Source: Herbaspirillum sp. CF444
GTDB lineage: Bacteria; Pseudomonadota; Gammaproteobacteria; Burkholderiales; Burkholderiaceae_D
Assembly: GCF_000282135.1 (NCBI RefSeq)
Contig: NZ_AKJW01000059.1
Location: 124,001 to 188,000, forward strand
DNA: 64,000 nt
Direction: 5' to 3'
Positions 1-10,200 of this stretch are shown piece by piece (positions within the stretch are counted from its first letter, which is position 1; each line of letters starts with the position of its first letter). The position numbers and the translations under genes were made by a program. A model generated the notes under the pieces. The model was not told where the DNA came from. It made no database searches and saw only the letters and a list, made by a program, of their open reading frames with translations.

Positions 1-2
1 CC

Positions 3-290
3 TTCACGGAAAAGTCCGCGCCGATGCATCCGGCCGCGTGGGGTCGCCCAAGCAAGGACGAATGGAACAAGCTGACCACGCCGGAACGCCTGGACCGTCA
101 TCTGGACATGATGAAAAAAATGGAAGCGCGCATGACGGACCGCATCGCGGCGACGAAGGAATTTTATGCCGTGTTGTCGCCGGAACAGCAAAAAACCTTC
201 GACCAGGAATTCCGCAAGATGGAAGAACACCGCTTCAAACACGGCCGTTTTGGTCATGATGGCGGCGGCGATCAGGCTGCAAAGAAATAA
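3..290 (+). CDS. Spy/LTXXQ-like periplasmic protein, C-terminal part
   Basis: The reading frame is open to the left edge of the window, so only the C-terminal 95 residues or so are present; the ATG at 24 is probably internal. The segment is highly charged and helical, rich in Lys, Glu, Met and His. It contains an LSPEQQKTFD stretch, close to the LTxxQ motif of the Spy/CpxP family of periplasmic chaperones and envelope-stress proteins. It ends in a His/Gly-rich tail. A strong hairpin terminator follows at 306-341, so it is transcribed separately from the efflux operon downstream. The family assignment rests on the motif and composition only. Confidence 0.7.
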   Translation, partial: FTEKSAPMHPAAWGRPSKDEWNKLTTPERLDRHLDMMKKMEARMTDRIAATKEFYAVLSPEQQKTFDQEFRKMEEHRFKHGRFGHDGGGDQAAKK

Positions 291-305
291 TATTCTTTTG
301 TAATC

Positions 306-341
306 AAGGCCTTGTGCATATGTTTATGCACAAGGCCTTTT
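306..341 (+). terminator. Rho-independent terminator after the Spy-like gene
   Basis: A perfect 15-bp stem (306-320 paired with 325-339) with a 4-nt loop, followed by a short T-run. The stem is AT-balanced and nearly palindromic, so it may also act on the other strand. Confidence 0.85.
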
Positions 342-598
342 GGTTTTCCAGATATGTCCAGGATGCTTTTTGTCATGCAATGATGAACAATCCACTATTT
401 CATCATCGTGTCGTCATGCTTCTGGACGATAATATCGCGTTGGCTTTTCCGGCTTCTTTGCCGGACTGAATTGTTGCACCTGATTCCCGTAACCGATGAC
501 GAGTGCATTTTGTGAACACCAGCGACGGGTCAGTTGCCGGCGATGCTGATGTTCATGAAATGTCTTGATTAACACCTATCCGTTTCCTGTCTTCCAAG
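342..598. other. Intergenic region upstream of the efflux operon
   Basis: No ORF, RNA gene or clear operator is seen here. It presumably carries the promoter of the mdtABC operon. No two-component system such as BaeSR lies next to the operon inside the window. Confidence 0.5.
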
Positions 599-2245
599 AT
601 GACTACCACACCGACTCCCGATAACAAGCAAGCGCCATCCTCCTCTTCTGCCGTCGGCAAACCGGGCTTGCTCAGGCGTTGGTGGTTCTGGGTTTTGCTG
701 GTGGTGCTGGCGGGAGGCGGGTATTCCTACTGGAGCCATAAACGCGCAGCGACGGCCGAGCAGGCTCAGGGCGGACCTGGTGGTGCAGGTGGTCAGGGTG
801 GTCCCGGCGGCAAGGGACGACGCGGCGCCGGCGGTCCGGGCGGCTTCGGCACCATGGGTCTGTCGCCGGTGGGCGTGGCATTGGCCAAGACGGCGGATGT
901 CAATGTCTACCTGACCGGCCTGGGCGGCGTCACGCCGACGGCGACGGCGACGGTGCGCAGCCGAGTCGACGGTCAGTTGATGAAGCTGCATTTCAAGGAA
1001 GGCCAACTGGTCAAGCAGGGCGATTTGCTGGCGGAGCTCGATGCGCGCCCTTACGAGGTTGCCGTGACCCAGGCCGAAGGCCAGCTGGCGCGCGACCAGG
1101 CCCTGCTCAATGCGGCGCAGCTCGATTTGAAGCGTTACCGCACGTTGCTGGCGCAAGATTCCATCGCCAGCCAGCAGGTCGATACCCAGGCTGCACTCGT
1201 CAAGCAATACGAAGGCACGGTCAAGTCCGACCAGGGCAACCTCGCCAGCGCGCGCCTGCAACTGACTTATTCGCGCGTGACCGCGCCGGTCAGCGGCCGT
1301 ACCGGCCTGCGCCAGGTCGATATCGGCAACATCGTCCATTCCAGCGACACCAGCGGCATCGTCATCATCACGCAAGTGCAGCCGATCACGACGATCTTCA
1401 GCATCCCCGAAGACAATATCCCGGCCGTCATGAAACAGCTGCAAGCCGGCAAAAAACTGGCGACCGACGCCTGGGACCGCGAGCAGAAAAACAAGTTGGC
1501 CAGCGGCACCTTGCTGACCATCGACAACCAGGTCGATGCAACCACCGGCACGGTCAAGCTCAAGGCGCAGTTCCCGAATACCGACTTCGCGCTGTTTCCG
1601 AACCAGTTCGTCAATATCCGCATGCTGCTCGATACCCGCCAGGGCGCGACGGTGATTCCAAGCGCGGCGATTCAGCGCGGCTCCAAGGGCTTGTTCGTCT
1701 ATGTCGTCAAGCAAGACAACAGCGTCACCGTGCGCAACGTCAAGACAGGTCCGACCGAAGGCGACGTGACCGCCATCGAAGACGGCGTGGCTTCCGGTGA
1801 AACCGTGGTGGTCGACGGCATCGACCGCCTGCGCGAAGGCGCCAAGGTGGAGCCGGTCATGCGCGGCGGCGCCGACGATCCTGCCAACAAGCTGACTGAA
1901 AAAGCCGGCCCGCGCCGTCACAAGGCGGCGGGTGCAGGTGCTCCTGGCGCTGCTGCTGCCGGTACTGCCGGTGCTGCAGGTGCATCCGGCACATCCGCCG
2001 CACAAGGCGAGCAAAGCGGGCAGGGCGGTCAGAACATGACGCCCGAAGAACGCCAGAAACGCTGGGCCGAGATCAACAAGCGCATCGATGCCGGTGAGTT
2101 CGGCGAAGAAATCAAGAAGCTGCCCGAAGACCAGCGCCGCCAGCGCATGATGGAAATGCGCCGCCAGCGCGCCAATGGCGGCGATTCCAATGCCGCCGGC
2201 CCGGCCGGCGCGCCCGCAGCGGGCAATGCCAATGCAAGCAAGTAA
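599..2245 (+). CDS. mdtA: RND efflux membrane fusion protein MdtA
   Basis: Periplasmic adaptor of a tripartite multidrug RND pump, linking the inner-membrane pump to the outer-membrane channel. It has 548 residues, against about 415 for E. coli MdtA. A single membrane anchor lies at residues 28-45 ([18 protein letters not shown]), then a Gly-rich linker (about 58-84), then the lipoyl/barrel-sandwich, alpha-hairpin and beta-barrel parts typical of HlyD-type adaptors ([37 protein letters not shown]). The usual MdtA end ([16 protein letters not shown]) falls near residue 405-420. The remaining 120 or so residues are an Ala/Gly-rich linker and a charged helix (from [10 protein letters not shown], about residue 480) not found in the classical protein. 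mdtB begins 9 bases after the stop. Confidence 0.93.
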   Translation: MTTTPTPDNKQAPSSSSAVGKPGLLRRWWFWVLLVVLAGGGYSYWSHKRAATAEQAQGGPGGAGGQGGPGGKGRRGAGGPGGFGTMGLSPVGVALAKTADVNVYLTGLGGVTPTATATVRSRVDGQLMKLHFKEGQLVKQGDLLAELDARPYEVAVTQAEGQLARDQALLNAAQLDLKRYRTLLAQDSIASQQVDTQAALVKQYEGTVKSDQGNLASARLQLTYSRVTAPVSGRTGLRQVDIGNIVHSSDTSGIVIITQVQPITTIFSIPEDNIPAVMKQLQAGKKLATDAWDREQKNKLASGTLLTIDNQVDATTGTVKLKAQFPNTDFALFPNQFVNIRMLLDTRQGATVIPSAAIQRGSKGLFVYVVKQDNSVTVRNVKTGPTEGDVTAIEDGVASGETVVVDGIDRLREGAKVEPVMRGGADDPANKLTEKAGPRRHKAAGAGAPGAAAAGTAGAAGASGTSAAQGEQSGQGGQNMTPEERQKRWAEINKRIDAGEFGEEIKKLPEDQRRQRMMEMRRQRANGGDSNAAGPAGAPAAGNANASK

Positions 2246-2254
2246 GGCTGAAGC

Positions 2255-5200
2255 ATGAATCCTTCACGCCTGTTCATTCTCCGGCCGGTCGCCACGTCGC
2301 TGCTGATGCTGGCGATCCTGCTGGCCGGCATCGTGGCCTACAAGCAGTTGCCGCTGTCGGCGCTGCCGGAAGTCGATTACCCGACCATCCAGGTCGTCAC
2401 GCTGTACCCCGGCGCCAGCCCCGACGTGATGACTTCGTCGGTGACCGCGCCGCTGGAACGCCAGTTCGGCCAGATGCCTGGCCTCAACCAGATGTCGTCG
2501 ACCAGTTCGGGCGGCGCATCGGTCATCACGCTGCAATTCAACCTCGACCTCAGCCTCGACATCGCCGAACAGGAAGTGCAGGCCGCGATCAATGCCGGCG
2601 GCAACCTGTTGCCGTCCGACTTGCCCGCGCCGCCGATCTACAGCAAGGTCAATCCGGCCGATACGCCTATCCTGACGCTGGCGGTGACCTCCAAGACCTT
2701 GCCGCTGCCGAAGGTGCAGGATCTGATCGACACGCGTCTGGCGCAAAAGATTTCGCAGCTCTCCGGCGTCGGTCTGGTGAGCTTGTCCGGCGGCCAGCGT
2801 CCTGCCGTGCGCATGCAGTTGAATCCGCGCGCCATCGCCTCGCTGGGCATGAACCTGGACGACATCCGCACCGCCATCGGCAACGCCAACGTCAATCAAG
2901 CCAAGGGCAGCTTCGACGGTCCGACGCGCGCATCGACCATTGATGCCAACGATCAGTTGAAGTCCGCCGACGAGTATCGCAACCTCATCATCGGTTACAA
3001 GAACGGCGCGCCGATCCGCGTGTCCGATGTGGCCGACGTGGTCGACGGCGCGGAGAACATCCGTCTCGGCGCCTGGGCCAACGATTCCGCCGCGGTGATC
3101 GTCAACATCCAGCGTCAGCCCGGCGCCAACGTGATCGCCGTGGTCGACAGCATCAAGAAGATCCTGCCGACGCTGCAATCCAGCTTGCCGGGCGCCATCG
3201 ACGTGCAGATCCTGACCGACCGCACGACCACCATCCGCGCCTCGGTGGACGACGTCAAATTCGAGCTGCTGCTGTCGATCGTGCTGGTGGTGATGGTGAT
3301 CTTCATCTTCCTGCGCAACATTCCGGCAACCATCATTCCTAGCGTGGCCGTGCCGCTCTCGCTGGTGGGCACCTTCGGCATCATGTACATGGCCGGTTTC
3401 TCGATCAACAACCTGACGCTGATGGCGCTGACGATCGCCACCGGCTTCGTGGTCGACGATGCGATCGTCATGATCGAGAACATTTCGCGCTACATCGAAG
3501 AGGGCATGGAGCCCTTGCAGGCGGCGTTGAAGGGCGCGCAGCAGATCGGCTTCACCATCATCTCGCTGACGTTTTCGCTGATCGCCGTGCTGATTCCGCT
3601 GCTGTTCATGGGCGACGTGGTGGGACGCTTGTTCCACGAATTCGCCGTCACGCTGGCCGTGGCGATCCTGATCTCGGCGGTGGTATCGCTGACGCTCACG
3701 CCGATGATGTGCGCGCGCCTGCTGCATCACGTGCCGGAAGAAAAACAGGGCTGGTTCTATCACAAGAGCGGCGCTTTCTTCGACCGCATCATTGCGCGCT
3801 ACGGCGTGATGCTGGAATGGGTGCTTAACCGCCAGCGCTCCACGCTGCTGGTGGCGCTGGGCACGCTGGCGCTGACCGTGCTGTTGTATGTCTACGTGCC
3901 CAAGGGTTTCTTCCCGGTGCAGGATACCGGCGTGATCCAGGGAATTTCCGAGGCGACGCAGTCGGTGTCGTTCGGCGCCATGGCCGAGCGTCAGCAAGCG
4001 CTGGCGAAGGTCGTGCTGGAAGATCCGGCGGTCGACAGCCTGTCGTCCTTCATCGGCGTTGACGGCATCAACGCCACGCTCAACAGCGGGCGCATGCTGA
4101 TCAACCTCAAGCCGCATGACCAGCGCGACCTCAGCGCCAGCGACATCATCCGTCGCCTGCAGCCCAGGCTGGCCGAAAAAGTCCCCGGCATCACCCTGTA
4201 CATGCAGCCGGTACAAGACCTGACCATCGAAGACAGCGTCAGCCGCACGCAATACCAGTTCACGCTGGAAGACGCCAATGCCGGCGAACTCAGCACCTGG
4301 GTACCGAAGCTGGTGGAACACCTGCGCCAGTTGCCGGAACTGGCCGACGTTGCCAGCAACGTCCAGGACCAGGGTTTGCAGGCCTACGTCGAGATCGACC
4401 GCGACGCCGCTTCGCGCATGGGCATCACCACGGCGGCGATCGACAACGCCTTGTATAACGCCTTCGGCCAGCGCCTGATCTCGACCATCTACACGCAATC
4501 GAATCAGTACCGCGTGGTGATGGAGGTCAAGCCGGAATTCCAGAAGGGCCCGGATGCGCTCAACAGCATCTTCCTGGTCGCCTCCAACGGCAACCAGATT
4601 CCGCTGGCCAGCATCGCCAAGGTGACCGAGCGCACCGCGCCGCTGGTGGTCAATCACCTCGGCCAGTTCCCCGCCGCGACCGTATCGTTCAACCTGGCGC
4701 CGGGATCATCGCTGGGCGAAGCCGTCAAGGCCATCGTCGCCGCCGAGAAGGACATCAATCTGCCCGACAGCATCGTCACCAACTTCCAGGGTGCGGCGCT
4801 GGCCTTCCAGGCCTCGCTGTCGAATACCCTGTGGCTGATCCTGGCGGCGATCGTCACCATGTACATCGTGCTCGGCGTGCTGTACGAAAGCTACATCCAT
4901 CCGATCACGATCCTGTCGACCTTGCCGTCGGCGGGCGTGGGGGCGTTGTTGTCGCTGATGATCTCGCGCAATGACCTTGGCATCATCGGCATCATCGGCA
5001 TCATCTTGCTGATCGGTATCGTCAAGAAGAACGCGATCATGATGATCGACTTCGCGCTCGAAGCGGAGCGTAACGAAGGCAAGACCCCGCGCGAGGCGAT
5101 CTATCAGGCTTGCCTGTTGCGCTTCCGTCCGATCCTGATGACGACCATGGCGGCCTTGCTGGGCGCGTTGCCGCTGATGCTGGGCACCGGCGTCGGCTCG

Positions 5201-5431
5201 GAACTGCGCCAGCCGCTGGGCATCACGATGGTGGGCGGCTTGCTGGTGTCGCAGGTGCTGACGCTGTTCACCACGCCGGTGATCTATCTGGGCTTCGACA
5301 GCCTGGCCAAGCGCATGCGCAAGCGTTTCGGCAAGGACAAGCCCGGCCATGCCGACGATCTCGACGACAGGGACGACAACGCGCCTTCCGCACCTTCGGC
5401 ACCGGCGCCATCCTTGCCGCCGCACGCCTGA
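2255..5431 (+). CDS. mdtB: RND multidrug efflux pump subunit MdtB
   Basis: Inner-membrane RND proton/drug antiporter of 1058 residues, full length for the HAE1 family. The N-terminus ([19 protein letters not shown]) is the first membrane helix. The [16 protein letters not shown] motif carries the paired Asp residues of TM4, and [20 protein letters not shown] carries the TM10 lysine, as expected for the proton relay. The duplicated TM-periplasmic loop layout is intact. In characterised MdtBC pumps this subunit forms a heterotrimer with MdtC, and the order MdtA-B-C here matches. The C-terminus is a Pro/Ala-rich cytoplasmic tail. The MdtB label (rather than MdtC) rests on order and similarity. 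Confidence 0.93.
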   Translation: MNPSRLFILRPVATSLLMLAILLAGIVAYKQLPLSALPEVDYPTIQVVTLYPGASPDVMTSSVTAPLERQFGQMPGLNQMSSTSSGGASVITLQFNLDLSLDIAEQEVQAAINAGGNLLPSDLPAPPIYSKVNPADTPILTLAVTSKTLPLPKVQDLIDTRLAQKISQLSGVGLVSLSGGQRPAVRMQLNPRAIASLGMNLDDIRTAIGNANVNQAKGSFDGPTRASTIDANDQLKSADEYRNLIIGYKNGAPIRVSDVADVVDGAENIRLGAWANDSAAVIVNIQRQPGANVIAVVDSIKKILPTLQSSLPGAIDVQILTDRTTTIRASVDDVKFELLLSIVLVVMVIFIFLRNIPATIIPSVAVPLSLVGTFGIMYMAGFSINNLTLMALTIATGFVVDDAIVMIENISRYIEEGMEPLQAALKGAQQIGFTIISLTFSLIAVLIPLLFMGDVVGRLFHEFAVTLAVAILISAVVSLTLTPMMCARLLHHVPEEKQGWFYHKSGAFFDRIIARYGVMLEWVLNRQRSTLLVALGTLALTVLLYVYVPKGFFPVQDTGVIQGISEATQSVSFGAMAERQQALAKVVLEDPAVDSLSSFIGVDGINATLNSGRMLINLKPHDQRDLSASDIIRRLQPRLAEKVPGITLYMQPVQDLTIEDSVSRTQYQFTLEDANAGELSTWVPKLVEHLRQLPELADVASNVQDQGLQAYVEIDRDAASRMGITTAAIDNALYNAFGQRLISTIYTQSNQYRVVMEVKPEFQKGPDALNSIFLVASNGNQIPLASIAKVTERTAPLVVNHLGQFPAATVSFNLAPGSSLGEAVKAIVAAEKDINLPDSIVTNFQGAALAFQASLSNTLWLILAAIVTMYIVLGVLYESYIHPITILSTLPSAGVGALLSLMISRNDLGIIGIIGIILLIGIVKKNAIMMIDFALEAERNEGKTPREAIYQACLLRFRPILMTTMAALLGALPLMLGTGVGSELRQPLGITMVGGLLVSQVLTLFTTPVIYLGFDSLAKRMRKRFGKDKPGHADDLDDRDDNAPSAPSAPAPSLPPHA

Positions 5432-5453
5432 CGCCGAAACGACATAAGACAGC

Positions 5454-8400
5454 ATGAATATTTCGCGTCCCTTTATCGAGCGGCCCATCGCCACCACCTT
5501 GCTGACCATCGGCATCGCGCTGGCGGGGATGGTGGCGTTCCGGCTGTTGCCGGTGTCGCCCTTGCCGCAGGTCGACTATCCAACCATTTCGGTCTCCGCT
5601 TCGATGCCCGGCGCCAGTCCGGAAACCATGGCGGCCACCGTCGCCACGCCGCTGGAGCGGGCGCTCGGCGCCATCGCCGGCGTCACCGAGATGACCTCGT
5701 CGAGCTCGCTGAACTCCACCCGAATCACGCTGCAGTTCGATCTCAACCGCGACATCGACGGCGCCGCGCGCGACGTGCAGGCCGCGCTGAACGCCGCGCG
5801 CAACCTGCTGCCGTCCGGGATGCCAAGCAACCCGAGCTACCGCAAGGTCAATCCTGCGGATGCGCCGATCCTGATCCTGGCGCTGACGTCCGACACCATG
5901 ACGCAAGGGCAGATGTACGACGCCGCCGACAGCATCCTGGCGCAGAAGCTGTCGCAGGTGCGCGGCGTCGGCCAGGTCAGCGTGGGCGGCAGCTCGCAGC
6001 CGGCAGTGCGGATAGAGCTGAATCCGACCGCGCTCAACAAATACGGCATCGGCTCGGCCGACGTGCGCACGGCCGTCGCCGCCACCAACGCCAATCGCCC
6101 CAAGGGCATCGTCGAAGACGGCGACCGCAACTGGCAGATCTACGCCAACGACCAGGCCAAGACGGCCGCCGAGTATGCGCCGCTGATCGTCTCGTACCGC
6201 AACGGCTCGCCGGTGCGCGTGCGCGACGTGGCCGAGGTGCGCGATTCGGTGGCGGACTTGCGCAACGCCGGTTCGGCCAACGGCAAGCCGTCGGTGCTGC
6301 TGATCCTCAATCGCCAGCCGGGCGCCAACATCATCGAAACCGTCGATTCCGTGATGGCCTTGCTGCCGCAATTGCGGGCATCGATTCCTCATGCCATCAA
6401 CCTCGACGTGATGATGGACCGCACGCCGACCATCCGCGCCTCGCTCAAGGACACCGAGAAGACCCTGCTGATGTCGATCGCCCTGGTGATCATGGTGGTG
6501 TTCATCTTCCTGCGCAACGGCCGCGCCACGCTGATCCCCAGCGTGGCGGTGCCGGTGTCGCTGATCGGCACCTTCGGCGTGATGTACCTGCTGGGCTACA
6601 GCCTGGACAACCTGTCGCTGATGGCGCTGACGATCGCCACCGGTTTCGTGGTCGACGACGCCATCGTCGTGCTGGAAAACATCTCGCGCCATATCGAGCA
6701 GGGCATGAAGCCGGTCAAGGCGGCGTTGATCGGCGCGCGCGAAGTCGGCTTCACGGTCTTGTCGATGAGCATCTCGCTGATCGCGGTGTTCATCCCCATC
6801 CTGATGATGGGCGGCATCGTCGGCCGGCTGTTCCGCGAATTTGCGGTGACGCTGTCGGTCGCGATCCTGGTCTCGCTGCTGGTGTCGCTGACGACCACGC
6901 CGATGATGTGCGCCAAGCTGCTTAAACGCGAGGGCGAACAAGAGCGCAAACCGGGCAGATTCTTCTCCGCCGTGGAGCGGATGTTCGACGGCATGCTGCG
7001 CGGCTACGAACGTTCGCTGGCGTGGGCGCTGCGCTTCTCGCCGCTGATGATCGTCATCCTGTTCGCTACCATCGCGCTCAACGTCTACCTGTATGTCATC
7101 GTGCCCAAGGGCTTCTTCCCGCAGCAGGATACCGGCCGTCTGATCGGCGGCATCCGCGGCGACCAGTCGATTTCCTTCCAGGCGATGCGCATCAAGCTCA
7201 ATGAGTTCATCGAGATCGTGCGTCAGGATCCGGCGGTGGACAACGTGACTGCTTTCACCGGCGGCGGGCGGCGCAACGGCGGCAGCATGTTCGTTTCGCT
7301 CAAGCCCTTGTCCGAGCGCAAGATATCGGCCGACAAAGTGATCGCCCGTTTGCGCGGCAAGCTGGCGCACGTGGCCGGCGCCAACGTCTTCCTGCAGGCG
7401 GCGCAGGATATTCGCGTCGGCGCGCGCCAGAGCGATTCGCAATACGAATTCACGCTGCAATCGGATGATCTGGAGATGCTGCGCACCTGGGAGCCGAAGA
7501 TACGCCTGGCGTTCTCCAACCTGCCGCAACTGGAAGACGTGACCACCGACCAGCAGGACAAGGGTTTGCAGACCACGCTGACGATAGACCGCGAGACAGC
7601 CATCCGCAGCGGCGTCACGCCGCAGTTGATCGACGCCAGCCTGAGCGACCTGTTCGGGCAGCGGCAGATTTCCACGATTTACAGCGGCATGAATCAGTAC
7701 CACGTCGTGATGGAAGCTGCGCCGCAGTATTGGCAAAGCCCGGAAATCCTCAACAACACCTACGTCAGCCTGGCCAACAGCACCGCCAACCTGTCGCCGA
7801 CGACTTCGGCGCTGGGCACGCCGCCGGCGCTGACGGCGGGCGGCAAGCTCAACGCCAACTCGTCGCTGGCCCTGACGCTGTCGACGGCGGCATCGACGCA
7901 GGTGCCGCTGACATCGTTTTCGCGTTTTGCTCCGACGACGACGGCGTTGAGCGTCAATCACGAAGGCCAGTTCATCGCGTCGACGATTTCCTTCAACCTG
8001 GCCGAAGGCGTGTCGTTGTCGCAAGCCACCACCGTGATCAACGATACGCTGGCGCGCCTTGGCGTGCCGACGGCGGTGCACGGCGCGTTTGCCGGCACCG
8101 CCAATGCCTTCCAGGCGTCGATGGGCAGTCAGCCTTTGCTGATTCTGACGGCCTTGCTGGCGGTGTATATCGTGCTCGGCATCCTGTATGAAAGCCTGGT
8201 GCATCCGATCACCATCCTCTCGACCCTGCCGTCGGCGGGCGTCGGCGCATTGCTGGCCTTGCTGGCAACCGGGACCGACTTCAGCCTGATCGCGCTGATC
8301 GGCGTGATCCTGCTGATCGGCATCGTCAAGAAGAATGCCATCATGATGATCGACTTCGCCTTGCAGGCGGAACGTACGCGGGGACTGTCGCCGCGCGAAG

Positions 8401-8675
8401 CGATCTTCGAGGCGTGCAGCCTGCGCTTCCGTCCGATCATGATGACCACGATGGCGGCGCTGCTGGGCGCGATACCGCTGGCGCTGGGTACCGGCGACGG
8501 CGCCGAGCTGCGCCAGCCGCTGGGTATTTCCATCGTCGGCGGCCTGATCGTCAGCCAGATGCTGACGCTGTACACCACGCCGGTGGTCTATTTGTACATG
8601 GAGCGTTTTCGCCTGTGGAGCAAGAAGCTGTTTGAGCGGACCACGGCGCGCCGGGCGAATTCAGGTGCACACTAA
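5454..8675 (+). CDS. mdtC: RND multidrug efflux pump subunit MdtC
   Basis: Second RND pump subunit, 1073 residues, 22 bases downstream of mdtB. It has the same architecture: N-terminal helix ([19 protein letters not shown]), [19 protein letters not shown] in TM4 and [19 protein letters not shown] in TM10. Compared with MdtB it has an insertion of about 40 Ser/Thr/Ala-rich residues in the second periplasmic loop (roughly residues 770-815, [20 protein letters not shown] onward). A loop insertion of this kind is known in MdtC-type proteins. It is co-transcribed with the adaptor and the outer-membrane factor. Confidence 0.93.
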   Translation: MNISRPFIERPIATTLLTIGIALAGMVAFRLLPVSPLPQVDYPTISVSASMPGASPETMAATVATPLERALGAIAGVTEMTSSSSLNSTRITLQFDLNRDIDGAARDVQAALNAARNLLPSGMPSNPSYRKVNPADAPILILALTSDTMTQGQMYDAADSILAQKLSQVRGVGQVSVGGSSQPAVRIELNPTALNKYGIGSADVRTAVAATNANRPKGIVEDGDRNWQIYANDQAKTAAEYAPLIVSYRNGSPVRVRDVAEVRDSVADLRNAGSANGKPSVLLILNRQPGANIIETVDSVMALLPQLRASIPHAINLDVMMDRTPTIRASLKDTEKTLLMSIALVIMVVFIFLRNGRATLIPSVAVPVSLIGTFGVMYLLGYSLDNLSLMALTIATGFVVDDAIVVLENISRHIEQGMKPVKAALIGAREVGFTVLSMSISLIAVFIPILMMGGIVGRLFREFAVTLSVAILVSLLVSLTTTPMMCAKLLKREGEQERKPGRFFSAVERMFDGMLRGYERSLAWALRFSPLMIVILFATIALNVYLYVIVPKGFFPQQDTGRLIGGIRGDQSISFQAMRIKLNEFIEIVRQDPAVDNVTAFTGGGRRNGGSMFVSLKPLSERKISADKVIARLRGKLAHVAGANVFLQAAQDIRVGARQSDSQYEFTLQSDDLEMLRTWEPKIRLAFSNLPQLEDVTTDQQDKGLQTTLTIDRETAIRSGVTPQLIDASLSDLFGQRQISTIYSGMNQYHVVMEAAPQYWQSPEILNNTYVSLANSTANLSPTTSALGTPPALTAGGKLNANSSLALTLSTAASTQVPLTSFSRFAPTTTALSVNHEGQFIASTISFNLAEGVSLSQATTVINDTLARLGVPTAVHGAFAGTANAFQASMGSQPLLILTALLAVYIVLGILYESLVHPITILSTLPSAGVGALLALLATGTDFSLIALIGVILLIGIVKKNAIMMIDFALQAERTRGLSPREAIFEACSLRFRPIMMTTMAALLGAIPLALGTGDGAELRQPLGISIVGGLIVSQMLTLYTTPVVYLYMERFRLWSKKLFERTTARRANSGAH

Positions 8676-8697
8676 GCGCGCTTACGGAGAAATGAAA

Positions 8698-10161
8698 ATG
8701 AAACAACGTAAAATCAATCGCCTCTTCTTGCTGACGCCGCTGGTGGCGGCATTGGCCGCCTGCACGCTCGGTCCCGACTATGTGCGTCCGACGATGCCGC
8801 CGGCGCCGACCGCCTTCAAGGAACTGCAAGGCTGGAAGCCGGCGCAGCCGAATGAGCTGGCGCTGAACGGCAAGTGGTGGGAAATGTTCAACGATGCGCA
8901 ACTCAACGCGCTGGTGGAACAGGTCGATGTGTCGAACCAGAACCTGGCCGTGGCCGAAGCCAATTTCCGCAAGGCGATGGCGCTGGTGCAAACCGCGCGC
9001 GCCGACTATTACCCGACCGTGGGGCTGAGCGCCAGCAAGACGCGCTCCGCCACGTATACCGCGGCGGGAAAATCGACCACCAAGGACAGCTACGCGCTGT
9101 CGCTCAATGCCGCCTGGGAGATCGACGTCTGGGGCCGCGTGCGCCGCAATGTGGAATCGAATGAAGCGAGCGCGCAAGCCACCGCTGCCGATCTGGCGGC
9201 GGCACGCCTGAGCGCACAGGCGCAATTGGCGCAAAACTACCTGCAATTGCGCGTGCTCGACGCCCAGCAGCAACTGCTGGAAGACACCGTCGCAGCCTAT
9301 CAACGCTCGTATCAACTGACGCAAAACCAGTACGCCGCCGGCATTGTCGCCAAGTCCGACGTGATCCAGGCGCAGACCCAGCTCAAGACCGCACAGGCGC
9401 AAGCCTTGGACAACGGCGTGCAGCGCGCGCAACTGGAACATGCGATCGCCTTGCTGGTGGGGCAGCCGGCATCGAGCTTTGCCATCAAGCCGTCGCCGCT
9501 GACGGCCACGGCGCCGCCGATCCCGCTGGCGATGCCGTCGATGTTGCTGGAACGTCGTCCCGACGTGGCCGGCGCCGAGCGTCGCGTGGCCTCCGCCAAT
9601 GCACAGATCGGCGTGAGCGAAGCCGCGTATTATCCTGATTTTTCATTGACGGGATCGGCCGGCTATCTGAGCACCAACGGCATCGCCAATCTGTTCAACG
9701 TGCCGAGCCGCGTATGGTCGCTGGGTCCGCAGATCAGCCAGGTGATCTTCGACGGCGGCGCCGGCAAGGCCGCCACCAACCAGGCCATTGCGACCTATGA
9801 CGCCGCCGCCGCGACCTACAAGCAGACCGTGCTGACCGCGTTCCAGGAAGTGGAAGACAATCTCGCCGCCTTGCGCATCCTGGAGCAGGAGGCCGCAGTG
9901 CAGGACGAGGCCCTGCAATCGGCGCGCCTGGCCGTGACGCTGGTCACCAATCAATACAAGGCCGGCACCGTCAGCTATGTCAGCGTGATCACGGCGCAGG
10001 CGACCGCGTTGGCCAGTGAACGCTCGGCATTGGATATCCTGTATCGCCGCATGGCTGCGAGCGTGCTGCTGACCAAGGCCCTGGGCGGCGGCTGGAGCGA
10101 TCAGAATATCGCGGACATGGGCAAGCTGGCGACGCAGTCGGAACAGAGCAAGAAGAATTAA
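8698..10161 (+). CDS. Outer-membrane efflux lipoprotein, NodT/OprM family
   Basis: Outer-membrane channel (TolC/OprM type) that completes the efflux pump. The ATG at 8698 is chosen because GGAGA at 8686-8690 sits 7 bases upstream; an ATG at 8692 is too close, and the one at 8632 lies inside mdtC. The N-terminus is a lipoprotein signal with the lipobox LAAC (LTPLVAALAACTLGPDYVRP), so Cys is the predicted lipid-modified residue. Two OEP repeats follow (AEANFRKAMALVQTARADYYP and the VFDGG region QVIFDGGAGKAATNQA), with FQEVEDNLAALRILEQEA near the end. The length of about 487 residues is normal. Confidence 0.92.
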   Translation: MKQRKINRLFLLTPLVAALAACTLGPDYVRPTMPPAPTAFKELQGWKPAQPNELALNGKWWEMFNDAQLNALVEQVDVSNQNLAVAEANFRKAMALVQTARADYYPTVGLSASKTRSATYTAAGKSTTKDSYALSLNAAWEIDVWGRVRRNVESNEASAQATAADLAAARLSAQAQLAQNYLQLRVLDAQQQLLEDTVAAYQRSYQLTQNQYAAGIVAKSDVIQAQTQLKTAQAQALDNGVQRAQLEHAIALLVGQPASSFAIKPSPLTATAPPIPLAMPSMLLERRPDVAGAERRVASANAQIGVSEAAYYPDFSLTGSAGYLSTNGIANLFNVPSRVWSLGPQISQVIFDGGAGKAATNQAIATYDAAAATYKQTVLTAFQEVEDNLAALRILEQEAAVQDEALQSARLAVTLVTNQYKAGTVSYVSVITAQATALASERSALDILYRRMAASVLLTKALGGGWSDQNIADMGKLATQSEQSKKN

Positions 10162-10200
10162 GCAGGGAGTCGCCCAGGCGCAGGGCTGAACGTCTTGCGC

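Noticed and set aside
2264..4657. Long minus-strand frame opposite mdtB
   Set aside because: It is antisense to a clear RND pump gene and its protein is His/Arg/Gln-rich, a typical shadow of GC-rich coding DNA.
5268..8204. 978-codon minus-strand frame opposite mdtC
   Set aside because: Antisense shadow with skewed composition and no motif; the plus strand encodes a complete RND pump.
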